A DNA stretch of 64,000 nt from Puia sp. Its GTDB lineage: Bacteria > Bacteroidota > Bacteroidia > Chitinophagales > Chitinophagaceae. The position numbers were made by a program, and so were the translations under genes. The stretch lies in the NCBI GenBank assembly GCA_031292515.1, contig JARLGZ010000069.1, forward strand, positions 62,001 to 126,000, read 5' to 3'. A model generated the notes under the pieces. That model had not been told where the DNA came from and ran no database searches. It was given only the letters and a program-made list of their open reading frames with translations. Shown in pieces: positions 28,968 to 37,900 of this stretch. Each line of letters starts with the position of its first letter. Position 1 is the stretch's first letter.

Positions 28968-30446
28968 ATGATCTCATTGAAAAAAAACTCCGCCGGAAAA
29001 TCCCTGCTGAAGGGGATTCCGCTGATACTTGGTTTGACGGGTGCGACTCTGTCCCATGCCCAGCAGCATAATACCTCCAGCACTTATATCCCGCCGTCCG
29101 ACACCCTGGTACAGGCAAAGTTATCCCAGTGGCAGGATATCAAGTTCGGTCTGTTGATGCATTGGGGGACCTATAGCGAATGGGGCATCGTGGAAAGCTG
29201 GAGCATCTGCCCGGAAGACGAAGGCTGGACCCAAAGAAGAGGCCCCTACGCAGACAGCTACTATGACTATGTCCATGCTTACGAGAACCTACAGACGACC
29301 TTCAATCCCGTAAAATTCGACCCGGATAAATGGGCCGCCGCCGCCAAAGAAGCCGGTATGAAATACGTGGTCTTCACGACAAAGCATCACGACGGATTCT
29401 GCATGTTCGACACCAAACAGACGGATTATAAGATCACCTCTCCCAGGACCCCTTTCTCTTCGAATCCCAGAAGCAATATCGCGAAGGAAGTCTTCGACGC
29501 ATTCCGGAAGGAGAATTTTATGATCGGGGCCTATTTCTCAAAGCCGGACTGGCATTCCCCGGACTATTGGTGGCCTTATTTCCCGCCTAAGGACCGCAAT
29601 GTCGATTATGACCCCAAAAAATATCCCGCGAAATGGCAGGCTTTCAAGAACTATACCTATAACCAGATCGAAGAGCTCATGACCGGTTATGGCAAGGTCG
29701 ATATCCTGTGGCTGGACGGAGGTTGGGTCCGTCCCTATAAATCCATCGATGCGAAGGTCGACTGGCAGAAGAACATCCCCTATGACCAGGACATCGACAT
29801 GCCACGGATCGCAAAGATGGCCAGGACACATCAGCCGGGTCTGATCGTCGTCGACAGGACCGTGGAAGGAGAATACGAGAACTATACTACCCCTGAACAG
29901 ACCATCCTGTCGGAACCGGTCATGCATCCCTGGGAATCCTGTTTGACCATGGGCAATTCCTGGAGCTATGTTCCCCACGATCATTATAAATCGGCCGCCG
30001 AGCTGGTCGACCTGCTGGTAAAGATCGTTTCAAGGGGCGGCAATCTCCTGCTGAATATCGGACCTTCTCCCGAAGGAGACTGGGACGACACCGCCTATAG
30101 CCGGCTGAAAGAGATCGGGGCCTGGATGAAGGCGAATGGCGAAGGGATCTATAACAGCAAACCGGCCGCGCCCTATTCGAACGGCAACGTATTTTATACC
30201 CAGTCCAAGGATGGGAAGAAAGCGTATGCTTTTTATCTTCCCGGGAAAGGCGTGAATACTTATCCGGCTCGGGTCACGATCGACGCATCCGTCGCCGGCG
30301 GCAAAAAGCCGAAAATCAGTTTGCTTGGTTTCAAGGAGAAACTGGGCTATAAGAAAGACGGCGACAAATGGGTGATCGAAATTCCCGCCGGCTTGCAAAC
30401 CCGTCTGACGGGACAGCCGGCTATCGCTTTCCTTATCAGCCGCTGA
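28968..30446 (+). CDS. Alpha-L-fucosidase, GH29
   Basis: Releases alpha-linked fucose by a retaining mechanism. The signal peptide runs to about residue 31 (ATLSHAQ). Motifs are LLMHWGTYSEWGIVESWS, FTTKHHDGFCMFDTK and GKVDILWLDGG with the nucleophile Asp250. The C-terminal beta-sandwich covers about 390-492. The start ATG at 28968 is followed by KKN-rich residues typical of a signal n-region. A perfect hairpin closes the transcription unit 35 bases after the stop. Placement next to GH20 and glycosylasparaginase suggests fucosylated N-glycans as substrate. Confidence 0.95.
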   Translation: MISLKKNSAGKSLLKGIPLILGLTGATLSHAQQHNTSSTYIPPSDTLVQAKLSQWQDIKFGLLMHWGTYSEWGIVESWSICPEDEGWTQRRGPYADSYYDYVHAYENLQTTFNPVKFDPDKWAAAAKEAGMKYVVFTTKHHDGFCMFDTKQTDYKITSPRTPFSSNPRSNIAKEVFDAFRKENFMIGAYFSKPDWHSPDYWWPYFPPKDRNVDYDPKKYPAKWQAFKNYTYNQIEELMTGYGKVDILWLDGGWVRPYKSIDAKVDWQKNIPYDQDIDMPRIAKMARTHQPGLIVVDRTVEGEYENYTTPEQTILSEPVMHPWESCLTMGNSWSYVPHDHYKSAAELVDLLVKIVSRGGNLLLNIGPSPEGDWDDTAYSRLKEIGAWMKANGEGIYNSKPAAPYSNGNVFYTQSKDGKKAYAFYLPGKGVNTYPARVTIDASVAGGKKPKISLLGFKEKLGYKKDGDKWVIEIPAGLQTRLTGQPAIAFLISR

Positions 30447-30480
30447 TCGTCTATGATGGATCCTGTTGATAACGATAACA

Positions 30481-30510
30481 CAAAGGCCGCCTCTTTCCGG
30501 GCGGCCTTTG
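30481..30510 (+). terminator. Hairpin between the fucosidase and susD genes
   Basis: Perfect 11-bp arms (caaaggccgcc / ggcggcctttg) around an 8-base loop lie between converging genes, so it may serve both directions. No long T-run follows. Confidence 0.75.
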
Positions 30511-30593
30511 TCATGTGACCGTATCAAAAGCAAAAATGATTGTCCGGTAATTGTCCGGGGATTGCGATAGGGAATATCGTCAATCCTTTTTTA

Positions 30594-32237
30594 CTAGGGT
30601 GCTACGTCCCACCAAACGCGGGAAGTCATTTTATCGCCGCCTGTCATCCGGGATGCCGCTGCCTGGTAGTTGACCGCGTTGGCCGTCTGTTCAGAGACGC
30701 TGTAGGTAAACCTACGCGGGATCGTTCCGTTCGTCACATTCCCGATATAGTTGTTTACCGGTGTCAGTGTGGGGAATCCGGACCTTCTCCAGTTTGCAAA
30801 GGCTTCATATTCGTCCAGGAATGTCGTGATCCAATATTGCGTATTGATCTGTTCCAGGGCGGTCCCCGAGCTATAGGGATTTGCAGCCAGGTAAGCAGCG
30901 ATAGCTCCTGCCGGTATGGGCGGGTACGTTGCAGGAGTGGCGGAGGTGGCCGACTCCAGGCTGCTCATCTGGCCGAACTGGTCCATTGCCGCCGTCACAC
31001 CCGCGGTGTAGAAAGTAGCCGGATCGCCGCTGATCCATCCGCGATAGGCGGCTTCCGCTTCCAGCAATGCCGTTTCGGCGTAGGTCAGGAAGAAAGTGGG
31101 CGCATCCAGTCTCGCGTAGGTATTGCGGTTCACGATGGAATACCTGTTCTGGTAGACGGTCAGGGAATCGGAATTCGGATCGTTGGGTATCTTCGGCCAA
31201 TTGGGGGCATTCCGGATATCCGTGGCGCCCCCGTTGTTGTCATATCCGTTGGGCTGGCCAAGTTGGATAGCCGAGGTCGTGTCGCCCAGATTGGACAGGT
31301 CGGTGGGATCCGAAGCCACTGTTGCGATATAGGTCAGTCTCGGATCGCTCGTGCTTTTCAGCATATTGATAAAGAACTCGCTCACCCTGCTGGCATCGGC
31401 GTCGACACCATCCAGTACAAGCCCGGTGCCATCCACGGTCACCTGGCCCTGGGTAAAATCCTGGTGCGTATAGACTGCGTTATCGGATATGCTGGTCATG
31501 ACACCGCCGGAGACCGCCGCACTCGCCATGCTCTGAGCAGTTGCAGGATCTACGTTTACGAGCCGCATAGCCAGGCGCAACATTTCCGAATAGGCGAATT
31601 TCTTCCATTCCCCCACGTCCCCGCCGAAAACGACGTCTGCGGCCCCAACGGTATTTGGCTCTCCGGCGTTTAGTTTGCTGGCGGCATCCTGCAACTCGCT
31701 GAACATATTCGTATAGATATCCTGCTGCTTGTCATAAACCGGGGTCACGTTCTTTGTTATAAAGCCCAGTCCGGCCTCGCTATAGGGACAGTCACCGTAC
31801 ATATCCGTTATGCGCTGGAACATGAATACCCGGAAGATCCGCGCGATGTTGTAGAAATTGGTAAGGCCGGTATCCGTTTTTGTATGGTAGATCACCTCCG
31901 TGATATTCTGCACCGGACTTGTATAGTTCTGTTCCCAGTAGGCCGAATTGTACCCGGCGTTATAGGTGTATTTATCCCCGTTCCAATAGCTCTGGGTGGA
32001 GGAGAGATGTTGCAGCATGGTCGACCCGTAGATGAGGTTGTTGCGCCAGTCCTCATAAGCATTGGCATCGCTGTTGCCCGAAGTGATCAGTTCGGCGGCC
32101 GTGAACAGGTATTTATAATTTATCGTAGCCGAGTCGAGATGTTCGGGATCCGTATTGATGGCTATGAAGTTCTTTTTACACGCAGGGGCAAAGAGCCCTG
32201 CAAGTAAGATGACTATTATAATATTTTTGCTCTTCAT
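30594..32237 (-). CDS. SusD/RagB-family outer-membrane lipoprotein
   Basis: The surface lipoprotein that caps the SusC transporter and binds substrate. The start is placed at 32237 (MKSKNIIIVILLAGLFAPAC), where a signal peptide ends in a lipobox cysteine; a longer frame adds 17 residues with no function. The mature part has the helical SusD layout with YKYLFTAAELITSG, QRITDMYGDCPYSEA and FANWRRSGFPTLTP, closest to the SusD_2 (PF12771) type. It lies 37 bases downstream of the susC-like gene, and the pair forms one unit. The substrate is inferred from neighbours to be glycoprotein glycans or glycopeptides. Confidence 0.92.
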   Translation of the reverse strand: MKSKNIIIVILLAGLFAPACKKNFIAINTDPEHLDSATINYKYLFTAAELITSGNSDANAYEDWRNNLIYGSTMLQHLSSTQSYWNGDKYTYNAGYNSAYWEQNYTSPVQNITEVIYHTKTDTGLTNFYNIARIFRVFMFQRITDMYGDCPYSEAGLGFITKNVTPVYDKQQDIYTNMFSELQDAASKLNAGEPNTVGAADVVFGGDVGEWKKFAYSEMLRLAMRLVNVDPATAQSMASAAVSGGVMTSISDNAVYTHQDFTQGQVTVDGTGLVLDGVDADASRVSEFFINMLKSTSDPRLTYIATVASDPTDLSNLGDTTSAIQLGQPNGYDNNGGATDIRNAPNWPKIPNDPNSDSLTVYQNRYSIVNRNTYARLDAPTFFLTYAETALLEAEAAYRGWISGDPATFYTAGVTAAMDQFGQMSSLESATSATPATYPPIPAGAIAAYLAANPYSSGTALEQINTQYWITTFLDEYEAFANWRRSGFPTLTPVNNYIGNVTNGTIPRRFTYSVSEQTANAVNYQAAASRMTGGDKMTSRVWWDVAP

Positions 32238-32274
32238 GATCGAATGATTTAATAAGGTGAAAATGGGTAAGAAT

Positions 32275-35200
32275 TTAGAATTTGACATTTACATTCACTC
32301 CAAAGCTTCTTACCTGGGGATACCCGGACAGTTCCAGACCCTGTGCGTTTGAATTGCTATAATTAGACTCCGGATCTATGTTTGGCGTATGCTTCATGAG
32401 GATGGCCAGGTTGCGGGCTACGAGGGAAACATAGAATTCCTTTACAAATTTCCCTTTCAACAGCGAGCTCGGGACCCGGTAGCCGATGTTTAGCGACCTC
32501 AGCTTGATGAAGCTGGCATCGTAGGTCCAAAGTTCGTCGGTATATTCTGTCGCTCCCGTAATATTGCCAAAATAGGTCTGGGTGATAACGGGATGGGTAT
32601 TGGGATGACCGTCTTCCGTTACCCCTTTACCGATATAACCGCCGGTAGACCTTCCGTCGAGCGTGCCCTTCTGCAAGCCGTCGCCATAGAGGATCAGGTT
32701 GGTGCCGGAATAGATCTTGGCGCCGAATTTATAGTCGATCAGGAAAGAGAGCGACCAGTTCTTGTAATGGAATTCATTGGTGATACCACCCGTCTTATCA
32801 TATTGGCCCGATCCCATGGGCACAGGCCCCGAGGACAACAGCGGCATCCCCGATGTATCATATACAATATTGTTGTGCGCATCCCGCTGAAATTTGTATC
32901 CTACGATCTGGCCATAAGGAAGACCTACCACATCCTGGATGCTGGCCGTTCCGTTCCTCGGAAGATCCAGTGTCAGGTAGGAAGGGCCTCCCAGGTATAA
33001 CACCTTGTTATTGTTGTAGGCAAAATTCCAGGATACGTTCCAGGAGAAGTTCTTCGTCTTGACGGGCGTACCGGTCAGCAGGACTTCAATCCCTCTGTTC
33101 CGAAGTCTTCCTACGTTCACCACTTGTGTCGTATAACCCGAAGCGTCGGAAACCGTCACGTCGACAATGTCATCGGTCGTGGTCTTGTCGTAAACTGCCA
33201 CATCGGCTCCCAGGCGATTATTCAGGAACTCCATATTGAAACCAATTTCATCCTCCTTGATGCTCACCGGTCTCAGGTTCGCGTTCGGAATGGTGCCGCC
33301 GCCGTTCACGTAGCCTACGGACTGACCGTTGGTCGTATAACCCTGAAGGCCATAGGTCAGGATGTTTTGATAAGGGGTCGCGGCGCCCGTATTGGAGGAC
33401 CCGCCCCAGGATGCCCTCAGTTTGCCAAAGCTGATCCAGGAGGGCATCCGGAAGGCATCGGAGAAGACAAAACTACCGGAAACCGAAGGATACAAATAAC
33501 TGTCGGTGTTTGTATTCAACACGGAGAACCAGTCATTCCTTGCCGTCACTGTCAGGAACAGGAAGTTCTTATAGCCGATATCCGCGCTCCCGAAGAGGGA
33601 ATTGACCCTGGAATGAGAATAGCCGTAGTTGAAAGGCCTTGAAGAAACATTCGAGATACTGTAGAAATACGGGATGACGAAAGGACCGCCCCCGCCGCTA
33701 TAGCTTTTATATAAATTATCCTGAACGATGGCACCGACACTGGCATTGAAATTGAAATCCTCGTTGATCTTCTTGTTGACCCCGATCGTTGCATTCCCGT
33801 CTATCTCGTGCTGGTTGGCGTCGGATATGTTGATATTACCGCCTCCTGAATTCGAATAAGTGACCCCGTTCGGCGTAATACCCTTTGTATCAAAAATATA
33901 TCCGTCACGGGTAACCTGTCCCTGTGCGTACAACCAGGGCAGGATATTATATTTGACCGTGAGGCCTCCCGTCAACCTTTCACGGCTCGTCTGGTTGAAG
34001 TCATTGTACGCGATGAAATAGGGATTCTCGAAATAGATATCGCTGCTACCGGGCAAAAGTTCGTTGCCGTTTGCCTGTACCCGCGGTTTGAGCCAGCGGA
34101 CATCAAAAGTATTGGCGATCAGGTTATTGCTCGCGATCAGGTTTCCGGGGGCATCCGAAAAGGAAGCCCTGTTCTGCACCTGTTCGAGCAGATAATTGAA
34201 AGTCATGGACATCGAGAACTTGGGCGTCAGGTTATATACCGAATTAAAGTTTACACCCTGCTGTTTCATCCAGGAATTGGGAATATTCGAATTCAGGTAC
34301 AGGTTGGATACGCCGAGTCGGAAATGCCCTTTGTCGTTGGCTCCGACCAGGCCGATGGACGACTGATTCGTCAATCCTGTCTGGTAGAAATGCTTCCAGT
34401 TATCTTTCTGGGCGGTATAGCTGTAGTTATTCCCCAGCATGTTCACGGCGGTAGATCCGTCGATCTTAGCCCCCCAGCTCGATTCGGCGGTCTGGTTGGC
34501 GACGCCTATATCGGTGGGTTTTGTGCCCAGACCGGTGGTGGCGTCCGTGGTACCCTGGCCGTATTGATACTGGTAATCCCGTTCGTCGATAAAATTGCTG
34601 GCGGTCAGGTTATTATTTATCTCCACTCCTACCCCATGCGACCGCATTCCCGATTTTGTCGTGATCAATACTGCTCCGTTTCCGCCCCGGTAGCCATAGA
34701 GCGCGGTAGCGGCCAATCCCTTTAAGACGGTTATGGATTCGATGTCATCCGGGTTGATATTTGAAAGACCGTCGCCGTAGTCAGCGCCTCCCCACATACC
34801 CGCGCTTCCCTGGTTGCTATTGTCATAGGGGACATTGTCTACGACATATAGGGGCTGGTTATTCCCCGTCAGCGAAGAGTTTCCCCTTATGATGACGCGG
34901 CTGCTTCCGTAAGGTCCTGTGGAAACACCGGAAACGCTTACACCGGCGACCTGGCCAGTCAGGGCATTACCGATATTTGTTTCACGGGCTTCGGTAAATT
35001 TGGATCCGTCAACAGTGGTGGTAGCGTAACCGATCGATTTGGCTTGTTTATTGATCCCCAACGCGGTGACCACCACCTCGTTCAGCGCCTTCTTATCTTC
35101 TGTCAGCACGATAGCGATATTGGTCTCACTGCCGATTGTCATTTCCTTTGTGGCCATACCCACGGAAGAAAACACGAGCACGTCGCCTTTCTTTGCGGGG

Positions 35201-35790
35201 ATGGTGAAAACGCCGTCTGAGCCGGTAGAGGTCCCTTTCCGGCTGCCCTTGATCGTGACACTCACGCCTGCGAGCGGGCGTCCGTCTTCTCCGGTCACTT
35301 TGCCGGTGATGATGTCGCCGACCATTTCAAAATGAACCGCGCTTTCGGAGAGCAGGGGTCCTCCCGGTTGAAAATTCAGCGGTTTTGTATCATAACTCGT
35401 CTTCCCGGCATTCGCTGCGAGAATGACAAAGGTATTGTCATTGATCTTCCTGAATTGAAGACCACTGTTCTTCAATACCTTTTCCAGGATCTTTTCGACG
35501 GTCACGCCTTCGCTGGTCTCGACCGGGTTGACGGGTTTATCTGCCAGCGACTGGTCGGCAAATAAAAAATAGACTCCTTTTGTCTCGTTTAATTCCTTGA
35601 GGACTACCAGTAATTTTTGTTTCTGTGTAGCTTCTGCGTCTTTGTCATCGGTCGTATTCAGGTGGGTCAATGACCGGCCGTTCTTTCCGGCATACGCATA
35701 TGCACTTTGCCCTTGTGCTCTTTCAAAACAGAATAACTGTGCACAAAGGAGGCCCCAGAGTGCACAACGAAGGAAATCGATTTTTCTCAT
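32275..35790 (-). CDS. SusC/RagA TonB-linked outer-membrane transporter with STN domain
   Basis: A 1171-residue TonB-dependent importer. After a signal peptide come an STN domain (about 45-112, KLLVVLKELNETKGVYFLF), a carboxypeptidase-regulatory-like domain (about 160-235, GKVTGEDGRPLAGVSVTIKG), the plug with the SusC motif YVVDNVPYDN and IESITVLKG, and a beta-barrel to the end. The STN domain is the part that contacts FecR-type anti-sigma factors, and a FecR gene lies 158 bases upstream. This ties import to regulation. It is paired with SusD downstream. Confidence 0.95.
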   Translation of the reverse strand: MRKIDFLRCALWGLLCAQLFCFERAQGQSAYAYAGKNGRSLTHLNTTDDKDAEATQKQKLLVVLKELNETKGVYFLFADQSLADKPVNPVETSEGVTVEKILEKVLKNSGLQFRKINDNTFVILAANAGKTSYDTKPLNFQPGGPLLSESAVHFEMVGDIITGKVTGEDGRPLAGVSVTIKGSRKGTSTGSDGVFTIPAKKGDVLVFSSVGMATKEMTIGSETNIAIVLTEDKKALNEVVVTALGINKQAKSIGYATTTVDGSKFTEARETNIGNALTGQVAGVSVSGVSTGPYGSSRVIIRGNSSLTGNNQPLYVVDNVPYDNSNQGSAGMWGGADYGDGLSNINPDDIESITVLKGLAATALYGYRGGNGAVLITTKSGMRSHGVGVEINNNLTASNFIDERDYQYQYGQGTTDATTGLGTKPTDIGVANQTAESSWGAKIDGSTAVNMLGNNYSYTAQKDNWKHFYQTGLTNQSSIGLVGANDKGHFRLGVSNLYLNSNIPNSWMKQQGVNFNSVYNLTPKFSMSMTFNYLLEQVQNRASFSDAPGNLIASNNLIANTFDVRWLKPRVQANGNELLPGSSDIYFENPYFIAYNDFNQTSRERLTGGLTVKYNILPWLYAQGQVTRDGYIFDTKGITPNGVTYSNSGGGNINISDANQHEIDGNATIGVNKKINEDFNFNASVGAIVQDNLYKSYSGGGGPFVIPYFYSISNVSSRPFNYGYSHSRVNSLFGSADIGYKNFLFLTVTARNDWFSVLNTNTDSYLYPSVSGSFVFSDAFRMPSWISFGKLRASWGGSSNTGAATPYQNILTYGLQGYTTNGQSVGYVNGGGTIPNANLRPVSIKEDEIGFNMEFLNNRLGADVAVYDKTTTDDIVDVTVSDASGYTTQVVNVGRLRNRGIEVLLTGTPVKTKNFSWNVSWNFAYNNNKVLYLGGPSYLTLDLPRNGTASIQDVVGLPYGQIVGYKFQRDAHNNIVYDTSGMPLLSSGPVPMGSGQYDKTGGITNEFHYKNWSLSFLIDYKFGAKIYSGTNLILYGDGLQKGTLDGRSTGGYIGKGVTEDGHPNTHPVITQTYFGNITGATEYTDELWTYDASFIKLRSLNIGYRVPSSLLKGKFVKEFYVSLVARNLAILMKHTPNIDPESNYSNSNAQGLELSGYPQVRSFGVNVNVKF

Positions 35791-35948
35791 TTTGCAGCGT
35801 TTTTAGATAAAAAATAGCTTGGTTAAAAAGTGAGTAGTAGCGGTTCTCAACGGATATCGAATCGTCTGTTAGCTTCAAAGGGTTGTCTCCTTTCAATGGC
35901 GTGCCTGATTCCGGTCCTCCGGCATTTTTATCCGCCGGCCGGTCTGCT

Positions 35949-36950
35949 TCAATGGTCAGCAATCGTTATCCTATCCCCCTGACGAATAACGGCAAACTGC
36001 ATGGTTGCATCCAGGGCTTGTAATAATACGTCGAGGTTATCGTTCGGAAGAATCCCGGAAATCGTCTTATCGCCGATTGCTCCGTTCGCCAGTTCTATAT
36101 TCACCCCATAGTGATCTTTTATGATGCGAACCACCTCGCTGATCGGGGTATTGTCAAAGACGAGTTTACGCTCTTTCCAGGCCAGGATGCTGTCGTTTTT
36201 TGCCGGGGCTTTCCGCATTTCATCGGCATCGATCTGTACAAAATCCCCGGGCACCATATGGATTTCTCTGCCGCCGGCGGTATGTATCGTGACACTGCCT
36301 TCCTGCAACATCACGCTCGCCCGGCCAGCTCTGTTCACGACATTAAACTTTGTACCGGTAACGATGATATCGAAGCGGTCGGCGTGCACGATGAACCGGC
36401 TTTTCAGCGGTGTCTTACGAACATGAAAAAAAGCCTCTCCGCGGATCCATACTTCCCGGTCCCTGCCATCGGTCCATTCGCCGGAATAAGAGACTTTGCT
36501 GTTTGCATTTATAAATACTTCGGTGCCATCGGGCAATTTCTGTTGTTTGATCTCACCGTAAGTAGTCTTTAATTCGGGTTTGCCCGGGACCCATGAGCGG
36601 AATAAGAAGAAGGCTGCTGCCGCCAATAAGACGACACCGGCTGCGGCGATCCAGCGACCGCCACTGAAAAGGGAAAAGACACCCGCTCCCGGCTTTTCCC
36701 TATCCGCCTCCTCTATTTTCGCAAAAAGGGTCTTTTCTACCGACCGGACCCGCTCTTCCGAAAACTCCGCTTCTTCCATCCTCAGGCTTTCCAATAGCTC
36801 AACGGCTTGTTGCACAAGTTCATATCTCTCAGGGTTTGATGCCATCCATCGATCCCAACGCCTTTCGGCCACCGGATCGGTCTTGAAATGCCAGGAAAGA
36901 AAAGTCTCATCCGACAACAGATCTTCCGGTTCCATGTATACATTTTCCAT
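35949..36950 (-). CDS. FecR-family anti-sigma factor
   Basis: A membrane protein that holds an ECF sigma factor inactive until the partner STN receptor signals. The start is set at ATG 36950 (MENVYMEPEDLLSDETFLSW), since upstream in-frame starts lack support. An N-terminal cytoplasmic FecR_N region (about 1-95) is followed by one transmembrane helix (AAAGVVLLAAAAFFLF, near 100-118), the FecR domain (LPDGTEVFINANSKVSY, VTGTKFNV) and a C-terminal DUF4974 domain (LVFDNTPISEVVRIIKDHYG). It is divergent from the ECF sigma gene, 210 bases away, and upstream of the susC-like gene. Confidence 0.93.
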   Translation of the reverse strand: MENVYMEPEDLLSDETFLSWHFKTDPVAERRWDRWMASNPERYELVQQAVELLESLRMEEAEFSEERVRSVEKTLFAKIEEADREKPGAGVFSLFSGGRWIAAAGVVLLAAAAFFLFRSWVPGKPELKTTYGEIKQQKLPDGTEVFINANSKVSYSGEWTDGRDREVWIRGEAFFHVRKTPLKSRFIVHADRFDIIVTGTKFNVVNRAGRASVMLQEGSVTIHTAGGREIHMVPGDFVQIDADEMRKAPAKNDSILAWKERKLVFDNTPISEVVRIIKDHYGVNIELANGAIGDKTISGILPNDNLDVLLQALDATMQFAVIRQGDRITIADH

Positions 36951-37160
36951 ACTGAAGGAGATTTCTTCATTGTTCCGGGTGCCGAAACCGGTCATTCTGT
37001 AATGGGATCTGGCCAACTTTTTTTTATTTTCTTTAACAGTTCGGCCCAAAGAGGGCTTTTTTTTATTAGTTTTAAAGATCGCTACCCACTCCTTATCCGA
37101 AGTCTAACCGATTGAAGCAGCGCCTGAAATGCTTTGAACTGAATATCAAAAACAACTGCC

Positions 37161-37742
37161 TTGAATACTGCCGATCAGGATATCACCCATTGGGAAGCTT
37201 TCCGCAACGGCGATAAGGAAGCTTTTGCCCTCATTTTCCGGGAGTACTACCCGGTCCTTTTCCGGTTCGGGAACAAGTTTACCCGCGATACGGAGATCCT
37301 GGAAGACTGCATCCAGGAATTATTTATTGAATTATGGCAGTCCCGGTCGAAGATCCCGGTACTCTCCGTAAGGGCTTATCTGTTAAAATCCGTGAAATAC
37401 AAATTGCTCAAGACCTTCCGGAAAACCGGGCGGTCAGTCCCTTTTAACCCCGACGCCGCGGGAAATCCCCCCGGCGGGTTTGAGTGGAGCCATGAGACCT
37501 TCCTGATCGCAAAAATGGAGAGCGAGGCAAAAAGACAGCAGGTAATAAAAGCGATGGCACGGCTATCGAACCGGCAAAAAGAGATCATCTACCTCAAATA
37601 TTACCAGAACCTGAGCTATGAAGAGGTCAGCGAGATTATGAATATCAACTATCAGGCGGCGCGCAACCTGCTCTACCAGGCTATCAAATCATTAAAAAAT
37701 ATTCTTCTCAATTCCCTGGAAGTATTTCTCGTTTTCCTTTGA
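37161..37742 (+). CDS. ECF RNA polymerase sigma factor
   Basis: Directs polymerase to target promoters when released from FecR. Region 2 is visible in FALIFREYYPVLFRFGNKF and EILEDCIQELFIELWQS, and region 4 in SNRQKEIIYLKYYQNLSYEE followed by VSEIMNINYQAARNLLYQAI. The 193-residue length is usual. The start is a TTG at 37161: the frame is closed by a stop 21 bases upstream and no ATG intervenes. It is divergent from its likely anti-sigma gene rather than in the common sigma-fecR-susC order. Its targets probably include the SusCD genes. Confidence 0.93.
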   Translation: MNTADQDITHWEAFRNGDKEAFALIFREYYPVLFRFGNKFTRDTEILEDCIQELFIELWQSRSKIPVLSVRAYLLKSVKYKLLKTFRKTGRSVPFNPDAAGNPPGGFEWSHETFLIAKMESEAKRQQVIKAMARLSNRQKEIIYLKYYQNLSYEEVSEIMNINYQAARNLLYQAIKSLKNILLNSLEVFLVFL

Positions 37743-37900
37743 AATGCCTTACCGGAGCGGATCCTATCGTCTGCCACCGCCTCTGTCATCCCGGCTGAAA
37801 ATCGTTTTTGCCACGCAAACGGTTGCCGAAATTTGCTCCATTTGAGAAATTGGGATTAATTTCACGCATATTTTTATAATACATCAAAACATTGAGATCT

